Assembly: GCA_021464245.1 (NCBI GenBank)
Contig: JADCRB010000043.1
Coordinates: 3,235,480 to 3,299,479 of the forward strand
Reading direction: 5' to 3'
Source of the DNA: Carallia brachiata
Taxonomy: Eukaryota > Streptophyta > Magnoliopsida > Malpighiales > Rhizophoraceae
DNA: 64,000 bases
In this document: piece after piece, positions 34,368-45,485 of the stretch
How the letters are laid out: each line of letters opens with the position of its first letter
Numbering within the stretch: the first letter of the stretch is position 1
Program-made: the position numbers and the translations under genes
The notes under the pieces: generated by a model
Database searches by the model: none
Seen by the model: only the letters and a program-made list of their open reading frames with translations
What the model was told of the DNA's origin: nothing

Positions 34368-36426
34368 ATTTGCCTCACAAGAATATCTGACGCATGCTCT
34401 GATCTCAGCAATCCTGCAATCCAACATCGCTGTCGATCCCATTTTAAGCCAATTTTTTTGAGAGGTTAGAGGGCACGGCACAAATATATTTAGAATGATA
34501 TATAAAAATATATAATAAATTTAATAATATTTAATAATTTATTTATTTTTTTATTTTTTAAATTAATTAATTTTTTATAATTTAATAATATAAATCATTA
34601 AAAACCTACCACATTTCTATTTTTACACGTTCACCATTCTTTTTTCCTTCTTTTTAATGTGCCACGGACTCACTCTTTCTAAGGCCGGAAGCAAGCCCCT
34701 CTTTTTTTGTCACAAAGCAGAAGAGTACGTTACGTTAACTATTGACCCAAAAACCAAACTAAGCATATTTATGTGGGTCTGTTAGCTATTTTTGTTAAGT
34801 TAATTAAATTATTTTCTCCAAAGACGGCATTTCAAAATTAAATATGTGAAATTGATAAAAAAAATTTTGTGTGTTAGTACAAGAATAATGCTCTTGTCGT
34901 ATAAAAGAAAAAGTCTATGGGCAGCCCAACGTCTGCCCAACACAAGAAAGACAAAAAAAACATTTCAATTTTTTTTAATTACAGTTTAAAGATAATATTA
35001 AATATGTTGAAAATAATAATAAATATATTTTTATTATTATTTTTTTTTTTTTTTAGAAGAGTATGCTAGACGTTGGGCCACCAACGACCAACGTCTGCCA
35101 CTTATTAATGATCCGCTACAAAGAAATAGAGAAATGAATATGGTGAGCTTGTCTATGAATAAAAAACAAGTGCATCATATGCAAATTATCCACCTTTTCA
35201 CGTAAGTACATTCGTTTTCTACCTCATTCAGTTAGAATTAAAATTCATAAATAAAAAAAAAAGTTTCTTACAAGTATTAGGTGATTTAATTTACTAATTA
35301 AGTAAAAAATGATCAATTAATTGATTGAGTAAAAAATATAGAATTTAGAGTCATGTAAATATGTATAAATTCATATAACTTGTAACTCAGTTATATATAT
35401 ATTTTTTATTACAAGTGAGACCAAAAAACTAACAAAAAAAAAACGGAGTCACTAGAACTCCTCATAAAATAAAATAAAAAATTCCAATAAGAGACCGTGA
35501 CGTAATTATACCCAAAGCTATAAGTTTGTATGTACCTTGTGCTTAACGAGGAGGCAAAACGAATTTATAACTGTGCCACAGTTTTAGGCCACTTATCATT
35601 TCTCCCAAATATAATACAATTTTTTTTAAAAAAAAAAAAGATTCTCGTGAGTATGTCTATATAAAATTGTACTTGAAATGAGAAAATACACTTTTAGGCC
35701 ACCATTTCTCCCAAATAAGTTTTTTCTGAGGAAATATATGAAATTGTACTTAAATGAATTGGATTGCAAATAGGATCGTCTTGGACATTACAGTAGCACA
35801 AAAATGGGGCCACTTTTCAAGAACTTTGGGCCGGTGTCTAACCAAAACAAACAAAGAGTCATTATAATGATCCATGGGCTTTGCTTTTCATTGTTAAGAT
35901 TGACTCTTTGGTTTTCCTAACTCTCCATTGGGCCCAAAAATGTATATCATGGGCTCAAATGCCTTGCGGTGATTCAAAGGCAACAAAATTCCAGTTTTGG
36001 GCCCAGAGTGTGAGCCTGAGAACGAGAAACGTAATAAATGAGGCCCAAACAAAAAGCTTCACAAACAATAGGATAAAAAAACCTTTACCGTCCTTGAGAT
36101 CCTACTGGAGTCGGTTTAAATTAATCAGTTTAATAAATTAAATACTGAACAGTCTACACCAAAAAATAAAAAAAAACACAAAAACAAAAAAATAAATAGT
36201 AAATTTCTAACTCAAGCGATAGGAGCGTACCCCTATCACCCTAAACAAGGATTCAAACTTTCGTTTGAATACGCTCTCCTAATATTTTAAATGGGCTCCT
36301 TTCGGCAGTTGTGTCAAATAAACCAAAAAACGGTTCATTTATTTAAAACAACTTCAGTACGTTAAACGGGAATCCTCTCGGGATGGGGACTTGAATCCTC
36401 TTAGAAAGAGGACTGCCCTGTTTCCT
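34368..36426 (+). repeat. Leader unit D, blocks b to promoter
   Basis: It carries 'gacgcatgctctgatctcag' (34388), 'accaaactaagcatattt', 'tatgtaccttgtgcttaacg' and the promoter block with TTGGGCCCA at 35928-35936 and 35997-36005. It has its own insertions, for example 34905-35110 and AT-rich sequence at about 36130-36300. The ORF at 35881-36141 lies across the promoter block and is not conserved, so I do not call it. Confidence 0.6.
34905..35110. mobile_element. Short element with GCCCAACGTCTGCC ends
   Basis: About 200 bp inserted between 'cttgtcgtataaaag' and 'aaatagagaaatgaatatgg', which are adjacent in unit A near 3540-3565. The left part has 'ggcagcccaacgtctgccca' and the right part has 'gacgttgggccaccaacgac' then 'caacgtctgcca', so complementary words occur at both ends. 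The interior is AT-rich with a T run. Non-coding. Confidence 0.5.
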
Positions 36427-37130
36427 TATATATATACTGGTTCATCACTCCTCTCAAATTCACATCCTCTTGTTTTTTCCTCTGAATCTTTCCTCTTTTT
36501 CTCTGGCCTCTGTGGCCTCTTCTTTTTCTCTTCTTGAGTTTTTCCTTTTCTTTTTTTTCTTTCTTTTTTCCAGATCTTCTCGTTTCTTTTATTTCTTCGC
36601 CGTTTCTTGCCTGTCAAGATTCCTTACATTTTCACCGTCCTAAACCCCCAATGCTCCTTTTGTGCGATGCTTGTTGCGCAGTTCACAATCTATCTTTTTA
36701 TTTTTCTTTTCAAGAATTCAAGAAAGCCGTGGTTTATCTCGTTTTTCTTCTCAAGAAATCCGTGTTTTTTCCGGTGGCTGTCTGAGGTTCGGAGCAGCAA
36801 GGAAGAAGTCGGAGATAGCCGAGGAGGTCTCTTCTACTGTTGCAAAGTATTTGAACCATATCAAATTATTTACTTTTCCTTTTTTCTTTCTTCTTTTGTT
36901 GAACTTTTCTTTAACTACGGGAATGTTGTTTTTGTTCGAACAAAATCAAAAGAATCTTCTGTTCGATTTTTGGTTGTTCTTTGCAGCTTTATAATCTTTT
37001 TTTTCGAAATTTGACGTGTCTATTGGTTGAAATGTGAGATTATGAACATAGGACGAAGATCAAGAAGTCGATGCCCTATGGACGGATACTGTTGCTCGGA
37101 CTGGTATTATTGTTGAATCTTGGTATTATT
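36427..37130 (+). promoter_or_regulatory. Unit D TATA box and spliced non-coding leader
   Basis: TATATATATA at 36427-36436, a pyrimidine-rich leader, 'caagaattcaagaaagccgt' (36712-36731), 'ttctttgcag' (36978-36987) and a donor-like 'gtattattgttgaatcttgg' (37102-37121). The open frames at 36534-37014 shift relative to units A and C, which argues against translation. It lies just upstream of, and in the same orientation as, the orphan phytepsin exon. Confidence 0.45.
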
Positions 37131-37271
37131 TATATGTCTTGTTAAAAAATAAAAAATTTGTCTGATAATGTCCATCTATGTCATGAACATGAAATGTATG
37201 CAGCTATTGCATCTAACAGTTCTTTGTGACATTCTTTGCTCATGTCTCAAACTCTAATGTTCTTCCTACAG

Positions 37272-37394
37272 CTTTGCGATCATATGCCTAGTCCATTGGG
37301 AGAATCAGCTGTTGATTGCAGAAGTCTTTGTTGGATGTCTATTGTCTCTTTTGCTGTAGGCAGCAGAGCTTTTGACCTAAATACCAAAGAGCAG
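37272..37394 (+). pseudogene. Single orphan exon of a phytepsin-type aspartic protease
   Basis: A 41-codon frame LCDHMPSPLGESAVDC...SIVSFAVGSRAFDLNTKEQ, exactly bounded by 'ctacag' and 'gtatac'. It matches the exon of plant vacuolar aspartic proteases (phytepsins) that spans the end of the saposin-like insert and the start of the C-terminal lobe; the conserved LPSPxGESAVDC is MPSPLGESAVDC here. The two catalytic Asp motifs and all other exons are absent: neither the expected YVLKVGEG continuation nor the N-terminal lobe is present nearby. It is a gene fragment, possibly trapped next to the unit D leader. Confidence 0.75.
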
Positions 37395-37649
37395 GTATAC
37401 TTGCATCTGAACTCTTGTTATCCAGGCATGTGAATAAGTTTGATTTGGACCCATTAATGCACAATCTTAATTTGAAGCAGGGGACAAAGAGCTGGAAAAC
37501 AGAAAGGTATGAAACTTATTACTCTGACAGGGTCGTTGGCGCCAATTCTCCAAGCAATGCGGGTGTTTAAGCCTTACGACATTTGGAAGGCAAGTTACTT
37601 CTTGCATCTTTACCCTACATGTTTTGAGTTTATTATCTCCTTGCACAGT

Positions 37650-38149
37650 TAACACTGTATTTAAATAAAATTCTTGAGAGAGAAAAAAGTGAGGGAAAAG
37701 AAAGTGGAGGAAATAATTATTAAATGAGAAAAAATATTTTCTATCATCTCTTGTGTTTGAAAAGAGGTGATAAGAGAGAGAAAAATTATAAATTTTTTTG
37801 TTTAGGAAAGGATGAAAAATGGACGAGAAGAACATAAAATATGTTAGAATAACAATTTTATTTTTCATAATAAATTCTATTAAAATATTTTATTTAAGTA
37901 AAATTATAATTTTTAAATTATGTGAGAGACAATTGAGTCATTTAATAAATTTAGTAAAAGAATTAACAACTTTAACAACTTTCTTTTTATTTTTGAGAGA
38001 ATTAATTTTAGTAGAGTAGAGAGAATTAAGAAAATTAAAAACTTTCCTCTTCCTTACTTTTCAAACAGTTATTAAATACAACAATTTATCTTAATCCTCT
38101 CACTTTCCTCTCCCTTCTCCCATTTTTTCTCCTCCTAAATATAGTGTAA
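37650..38149. mobile_element. MITE with purine/pyrimidine-rich inverted ends
   Basis: Left end 'ttaacactgtattt' followed by 'gagagaaaaaagtgagggaa'; right end 'tcctctcactttcctctccc' to 'aaatatagtgtaa', the approximate complement. About 500 bp with an AT-rich core and no conserved frame. A TTA-like target would suit a Tourist/PIF type, but the duplication is not certain. Confidence 0.5.
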
Positions 38150-38170
38150 GTGTCTTAATAGCGGAACACA

Positions 38171-38482
38171 TTGTCTTGGATGAACCGGGTAACAGTTCTT
38201 AATAGCTGCAATAGCGGAACAAAGTGGATGCATGGCGGTATGAAAAGAAAGCTACCGTACATTTACGTCTCAAAAGGCATGCCAGTTTACCAACATGTTT
38301 TGGTTAAGACAAATGTACGGACTCTTCCTAAGCCTTGGTTGTATCAGTACACTACTAATCAACCGACAGCTAAATCTCAAGATAAAGGACAAAAAATAGA
38401 CGGGGAAAGAGCCTGTTGTTCCCCTTTGATTTTGTTTGTTTCAGTATTGACGATGGGTTTCATCTCCCTATTCAACAGCTGA
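38171..38482 (+). other. Open frame of 103 codons, unrecognised
   Basis: Starts MSWMNRVTVLNSC and ends with a hydrophobic stretch LILFVSVLTMGFISL. It begins just after the 37650-38149 element and ends 31 bases from the stop of the convergent RBL18 gene, where that gene's 3' UTR is expected. Sequence around 37481-37590 also gives exon-like pieces (YETYYSDRVVGANSPSNAGV, then a stop). I know no family for either. It could be a remnant of the gene that supplied the phytepsin exon's surroundings, or chance. Confidence 0.2.
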
Positions 38483-38513
38483 CCTTTAATTTTATCACCT
38501 TTACTTCTATGAA

Positions 38514-41500
38514 TCAGTGAGACTCAGTTTCAAGGAGGATGTTTGTAGCTGCATTAATGTCGTTCCTAGCTTGCCCAAGTGCCTGTCTTGCCAAGTCTCT
38601 GTCAAAGCCCATCGAAACCAGCGTAGCAATGGAGCTCTCTGGTGGCTCCATGGAAGGAGCCACGGAAGTAGGGTAGGCTCTCTGCAATAAACATGGGAAA
38701 CAAGTTGTTGTGGTAAAATCTGCATCCAGACGTGAAGCAACATTGACACAACAAAGCAACTAAGTCATATGGGATCAGTAGGGAGATACTCAGCGGTGTA
38801 GGGGTTTAGGGAAGAAAATGAAGAAGATGATGATGGAAAGCAAGTAGAATAACATGCCCATACCCTTACATAGTGACGCTAATATGCTTGCCCAAAATAA
38901 GCGTTGACAAGATAACGAGCAGCCAATAATTGTTGATAGCCAGAAATTATGCAAATGATGCAGGTCAAGAGACAAGCACTCCATACTAAACTATGGATAT
39001 ATGGGAGAAACCTAATATAACAGTAACAATTGGTAAAGATACTGGCCTCTGCACGTCCTACAGTGGATGCCGGTGCTGCATCTACAACATTTCTGGTTGT
39101 TCCTACGCGTGGACTCCCAGAAGGTGGCCAAGAAAGCCGTGAGAGGAATGAAATGACAAAGTCAGGGAACTGTAGTACAAGATATAGCAGTCAATTACCA
39201 TTTTAATAAATCAACTCCCCGAGCAATTAGAACATTGACACCAACTAGTAAAAAATAAGTGAAGAAACCCCTTCTTTCTAAAAATACATACATGAATCAA
39301 AAAGCAAGGTGGTCACAAAGGCTAAAGTCTGCCAATCAGCTATATTGTGTCCTTCCAATCACAGATAAAGTAAAAGGCAGGCAGAAATATGTAAAATAAC
39401 AAGAGCATTGGATGGCATGCAACAAAAAAAATATACACACTTCTTTAAGTCCGTGGAGGGACTTCCATATGATTTTCAAATGTACAGGAAAGTTTCATTT
39501 AATTTGGATTGTATTATCACATTTTGAATAAGTCCCCAGAAAGGAAATTCAATGTCATGAGATGAAAGCATTTACAAATTATCCATAGATCCCGATCATT
39601 GTCAGTTTCTAAACCCTAACAAAATCAGTGACAAAATATTAACCTTTGCCTTTCGGATGCCAAACAGATTTAGGCGGTATAAGGAACCAGCAAGGATGCC
39701 ACATATCCCTGGCAAGATGGATCTTTTCCACGATGATAAGAAAAGCTGTAAAAATAAATCTTATATTAAAGTTTGGCTGCAGAAAGAATGTAAATGGGCC
39801 AACATGGTTACAGGTAAATGCAAAAAAGTGTGAAACACAAAGGCATGGCAAGCCACACTTCTACCTGAAGACCAGCAAGATATATGAAAGTTTTATCAGA
39901 GAATTGTGCACTGAAGATGCGAATCCTGGCAGATACTGGTATGTCAAAATAAAAGGGTACAAATGAAGCAAATATAAGACCATAAGGTCCAGATGCAAGG
40001 TTTGCTGTGGGATCTGCAAAAGGGCATTATATGTGAGCATCCCTGTGGTTATCATTGAAGGGAAAAATAAAATAAAGCACTAAATGCTTCTAAGTCCTCA
40101 AGAGAAGAAAAGGCTAATGAATTAATTCTGTTTTTCAAGAAAAAAGAAAAACATTTACATTTTTTGTGTGTGGAATATATTGTAGCTTAGAGTCTACAAG
40201 TTGACTGAGATTACCAATCACCGCGTACATTTTAATGGCCATTGCATCCACAGAACAAGGATAAAGCATCAAGTGCCTCAACTCACCAATAAAAATCACA
40301 GAAACAGATGCACACATACACATTCAACAGGAAATTTAACCAAAGCATCAAGCTCTAAGGTTCTGAATGCCTACACTAGTGTGGCCATATTTAGTATGTC
40401 AACAAAGTAAGGTACAGAGATGGCTAAAGTCATGCAAGACACCAAAGATAGGGAAAGAAGACAGGAGAGACCCATCAAGACAACATAGTAAGACCATTTA
40501 CTGCAATTTGCTTACATAAGGCACACAAAATTTAGAACTAGAATCACTTCCTACTAAATAAAGGTAGCTGATTCCACTGTCTCTTATAAGATACTATCAT
40601 TTTTTTGGTACACACAATTCCAACAGATCGAAGAAAAAGAAGAATTAACAGAAGCATACCTTTAAGGAGAGCTAGAGCCAAGACCTCAAAAAGCAACGAG
40701 ACTATAACAGAGAACAAGATAAATGCCTGCACAATTGGGGAAAGAGTCTTTAAAATAATAATAATAATAATTGAGTAAGACAACCCAGATTAAAGAATCA
40801 TAGTTTTTCCTTCATTTGTTCCTTGATAAGAAGGAAATACATAAAGCAAAAACCAAATTATGTGCTAGTATACAAAACTGATGATTAAGAATTAAAAAAC
40901 AAACGGGGAATATTGACATAATTTCAAGTAAGATGACCTCCTATGATGAATGATAGAAGAAGAGGGTAAATGGATTAAGAACAGAAAATTACAATTTACA
41001 AATTCAAGCAAGGTCTCTGATAGCAGAAAACAGTAATGTCATCCCAAAAATTCGAATAATAGTGTTCTACCTACCAAATTCCAGAGAACTCATGTGTGAT
41101 TTGAGCTGGAAAATAACTCACTGAATACTTATTTGAACCTATCTGTCTCTCAAAGACCCTGAAGTAGTACAGAAGATATAGTCCAAACATCAGTTCTGGT
41201 GTAGATGAAAACGCAAAAACTGATGCAATTAACTTCCATACCGGTGGCATCCTGAATATATCCTGAAATAAGGAAGATTAGACTTAAAATAAAATGCACG
41301 AGCCTAAGATGGAGAGTTTCAATGGTCTTTAACACAAAAAAAAAAAAAAAAAAAAAAAGGCAAAACAAAACAAAACAAAACAAAAAAAAGAAAACTCATA
41401 TTATGCCATACACATCTATGCATATGGAAAAGTATTTGCACATAACTTGGTCACCACAAAACAAATAGGCAAGCATTTCAACACCCTCTCCTCCATCAAA

Positions 41501-42601
41501 ACAAAAATCACAATTAGTTACTGCAATGTGCTTTTCATAAACTCAGGCACTAAAACTATAGTACAATTACCCTTTCAAGCAAAATGTCAAGATTCACTTG
41601 TTGTCAGCAAATATTGTTCTGTATTCATGTGAATTGTTATGGGTACTATCATCTTTTTACATCTTATTAGTTCTCATTTCTTAATAAGAATGATCCTTGC
41701 ATTGAAAATTGGAAAGAAAAATACCCAAAAATGCAGGCAACCACAATAATAACAATCTCAACATTCCAGGCTTTATTTAAAACACAAAACAACTCCTGGA
41801 ATGTATGTAACAGCAATTGACGTCTTTGCTGACTAAATTTTAGGAACTCTCTAATTCTCAATACCGATAAAAATTCCCTTTGTAAGCGCCAAACCTCAGG
41901 ATCAGTGCACATTCCAAGACATGAAACACAAAAATGTTGGTCTTTCAGTTAAATTGACGAGCCCAAATAAGCACATTTTAACAACAAGGTTGCTTCTTTC
42001 CTTTTAGTTTTAGTATGGAGGCAAAGCACTGCCTCAACAGACAAGGCTCTTTCTTTTGGAATCAGTTTTGTACGACGATGATTCGAAACAGCTCATCTAA
42101 CTAATCAAGCTTAAAGCCATTACAGATGGGCAGCAAAACATTATATTCAGTTCAAGCTTTACAAAGGAAAAAAAAAAACAAAGAGAAAATAGTAAACCAA
42201 TTCTGGTCAAAAGGAGGGGGAAGAAAAAAAAACACTAGTAATCAATTCCTAACCAAATTATGAGGAAATGAAACCAAAAAAAAAGAAAAGAAAAGAGCTT
42301 TAAGTAAAGAAAGAAAGAAGCAGAGTGAAATTAATAAGTGGAGGACCTGATAAGAGAATCCAAGCTTGATAGAAATGCCTCTGATCCCAAAGAAAAGGGT
42401 AAAGACCGCAGAAGAGATAACGAATGCTTTTGTGACTGGGGCATTGTCTGCATATTCAATCCAAATTTCCAAAACCCATTAATGAAAATGAAAAGAGCAT
42501 TCATTCAAGTCGGTGTTTTTAGAAAGAAGAAGAGGAAGATGAAGATGTAGATGAATTGGGTAGTACTCACTGAAACCAGAAGGGCCGCCGCCACCGTTCA
42601 T
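38514..42601 (-). CDS. RBL18: Rhomboid-like protein 18 / UBAC2-type membrane protein with UBA domain
   Basis: ER-type multi-span membrane protein of the UBAC2/rhomboid-like group (Arabidopsis RBL18, At2g41160), thought to link membrane proteins to ubiquitin-dependent degradation. Eight coding exons: 42571-42601, 42347-42447, 41122-41262, 40660-40726, 39865-40013, 39644-39745, 39047-39169, 38514-38681, totalling 882 nt (293 aa, normal). Start [10 protein letters not shown], then [20 protein letters not shown] (first membrane segment), [33 protein letters not shown] and [20 protein letters not shown]. The C-terminal UBA is about residues 254-288 ([18 protein letters not shown] ... NAATNILL), with the MGF loop. 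The catalytic rhomboid Ser/His pair is not evident, as in the family. The exon 7 donor lacks GT at the frame-consistent place (GAG|GCCAGT), so a GC-AG intron or other boundary is needed. Next to the F-box gene, as in Arabidopsis. Confidence 0.93.
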
Positions 42602-45485
42602 CTTCTCGATTTTCTTCCTTCCTGATTCTTGGAGGTGAAACTGAAATCTCAGATGACGGCAGCCTAAAAAAGAATTTCCTCAAAAGTGTTTTCTTTTCCT
42701 TTTTCTTTTTCCAATTTTCTTGGACTTGTATTTGCAAATTGTAAGTCCAAGTTTTTCCTTCTTTTTTCCTCTTCTTGTTTTGCCTGGAAGAAAATATTCT
42801 GAGTGGATTTCTTAACGTGATTGGAATTTCAGATCCGGTGGTTGGAGACCCCCACCTCCCAACTTCTCAATTGTTGCTCAGTCTTTGTACAGCTTTTACT
42901 TGTGCTTTTTTTTTTTTTTTTATACTAAATTTAAGCAGTTGTTTAAACGGTTTAATTATAAAAAATATATTATATTAAAAAATAATAAAATATTAATTAT
43001 TATTATATTATCATATTTATATAAATCTTATTCATTTGTTTAATCTGCTAAACCAGAATGTGGAAGGGCCAAACCAGAACAATATTTGGGTTTGCTAGGC
43101 CTACATTCGTAAAGATGCCTGCAAATGCTGATTTCCATTTAGCTTGTTTTGGCGTGTGTGTGTGTCTCGTGGTATTGAAAATCGGACCGGACCGGCCGGT
43201 TCAATCGGAAAAATCGGGAACCGGTCCTAGGTCCGGTCCGGTTCAAGTCTAAAAATGGAATTCGGACCAAACCGGAAAAAACCGGTCAAGAATCGGAAAA
43301 ATCGGTCAAGAACCGGGAAAACCGGGACCGGTTGAACCGGGTGAACCGGTTCAATTTAAATTAAAAAATTTTAAATTATAATTTAACCCAAAACTTTATC
43401 TAAATTATAATTAAAACTCTAATTTTAACTAAAAATTCTAATTTAGTCCTCAATTGATTAAAATTTCAATTTAATCTTTAAATTTAAAAATTATATTTAA
43501 TCACTATTTATAAATATTTTTTAAATTATTTTATAAATTATATTTTATTAAATATACTAATTGTAATATCTTTAATGTATGTAAATATTAGTATAATTCT
43601 TAAAATACACTTTATTTTAAATTTATTATCATTCTTATATAATATAACATTTTATTAATATATAAACTATATAAAAATTTAATTTTTATATATTTAATAT
43701 TAAATACCGGTTTTACCGGTTTAACCGCGGTTTTACCGGTCGAACCGGTTGAACCTTGAACCTCTCAGTTTTCTGGTTCAATCACCGGTTCAGTTCTGAA
43801 AATCTTGGTGTGTTTACGTGTGTCAAGTAATCCCAATCAAATTAGGTGAAAAACAAGGGGCAAGGGCGTACGGATGTGTCAATCGACCCTTTCGTATATA
43901 ATTGAGAATCTCGTGTAAAGGGATCTTTTTTATCATCAAATCTTGGAAACCAATTCTTAAAACTTAAAAGTAATGGACAACTGATCTGACATTTAGATTA
44001 AAGGAGGGCGTATGGGAAGTTTTTTTTTTTTTTTTTTTTGTGTAAACCGCCAAAAAAAAAATTGTAAATAAATTAATTATAATATTTATAAATTAAAATT
44101 GAAGTAAATTCTATTTTTTAATGTCCTGTTTAATTACTCGTACGGGTGTCTGGGAAGGAATTGCATCTTAGAATTGTTAAAATCTTAAAATTGGATAGAT
44201 CAGAGTTTATGGAAATTCTGCGAGATTCAGAATTCAATGATGTTTTTTTTTTTTTTTAATAAGAAGTCCTGAATATTTGGGGAGGGGAAGTGAAGTTTGA
44301 TGAGGTTTGAAATCTCCACCTACTAATTAAAAGATAATTTTTTCAATCAATTGAGTAAATGCTCAACCTCAATTTAACCATGTTTTTATGGTTCTTTCGA
44401 ATTGTTTGATTTCAGGCCCCAATATTGTTAGTGGGCCTCATGTTTGTTCCCAATACTCGGCAGATGAGCCCAAGATTCCGTCTAGTTGTTTGATTGAGGC
44501 TCAAAAAGCTGTTAATGGGCCTAGTATGAATCCAGCGTAATATGCTGCAGATGAGCCCACGCCCAATGACATTACTGGCTCAAATTGGTGACAGATACAC
44601 ACCGATCCATCAACTGAAAAATGGAAATGTCTCTAGGACTGAACTCCCAAGTTTGAGTCCAGTTTCAATTAAAAAAAAAAAAAAACAAACAAAAAGAATC
44701 TTTAAACAGGAACAAAAAACACTTGTTGCCAATTGGCTGCAACAATTGACAACCGCAGCCTGTTTTTCAAGTCAACAAAAGACCACCCACATTGGGCAAC
44801 TGGCATTGGGCATGTTAGGTCCACGTCTATTCAAGCTTCAAATTTCACGGTCTCAGTTTTTCTACAAGATTATGATTAGTTCTACTGCAGAATATGCTTC
44901 TTCTTTTCTGGGTCAAGTCAGGAACAATAGCACTTGGGTCCGTTTTGTTTATTTTTATAAATATTTACGTGAGAAATTTTACAGTGAAAATAATAATTTT
45001 TTTTATTATTTATTTAAAATATTATTTATTTTTTTAAATAACTTCAGTTCAGAATAAGTATAAATTATTTTTTAAAAATCTCAAAATTTTCTAAAAATTT
45101 TTCTTAAAATTTTCTTTTGTGAAATATTTTATATAAAACAAATACCGAAAAATGAAAAAAAAAATTCTTTAAAATATTTTACTATAAACAAACACACATT
45201 AGTAGAAAGAGAATCTAAGCACCTACATCTAGTCAAAAAATTTTATATATCGAATTAAAGACAGAAAATTATTACACATTCTTTTTTTTAGTCATTTTTG
45301 TGGCTAAATGGGGCAAAAATTCTGTGATGCATCTTACAAATTACATTGCACAATCCAAACTATTTGCATTTTTTCAAGGCCTCTGCCAAGAACAGCAAAA
45401 ATTCTTTGAAGCCTAATGTTTATCTATCCCAAAAACAATTTGGTTCCTTGTAATATTTACAGGTTAGTCATGAGTGAGTGTATGG
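42602..45485. other. Intergenic region between RBL18 and the F-box gene
   Basis: It contains the RBL18 5' flank, the MITE at 43165-43812, T runs (43999-44018) and AT-rich DNA. At about 44416-44620 a frame with repeated 'ADEP' (SGPNIVSGPHVC ... YAADEPTPND, one stop inside) may be an old retroelement remnant. The 171-codon ORF at 44542-45057 runs from this into low-complexity sequence and I do not accept it as a gene. Confidence 0.45.
43165..43812. mobile_element. CCGGTT-family MITE, copy 3 (best preserved)
   Basis: Starts near 'gaaaatcggaccggaccggc' and ends near 'caccggttcagttctgaaaa'. Both arms are packed with 'aaccggt'/'accggttgaaccgg' words, and the core is AT-rich ('aaattataatttaacccaaa'). 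The arms can pair over tens of bases. No coding sequence. Confidence 0.65.

Noticed and set aside
36534..37014. 83-, 135- and 110-codon ORFs in the unit D leader
   Set aside because: F/S-rich translations of a pyrimidine-rich leader; frames shift relative to units A and C.
44542..45057. 171-codon ORF
   Set aside because: Runs through an A run and AT-rich low-complexity sequence; no domain and no start context. The upstream part may be retroelement debris.
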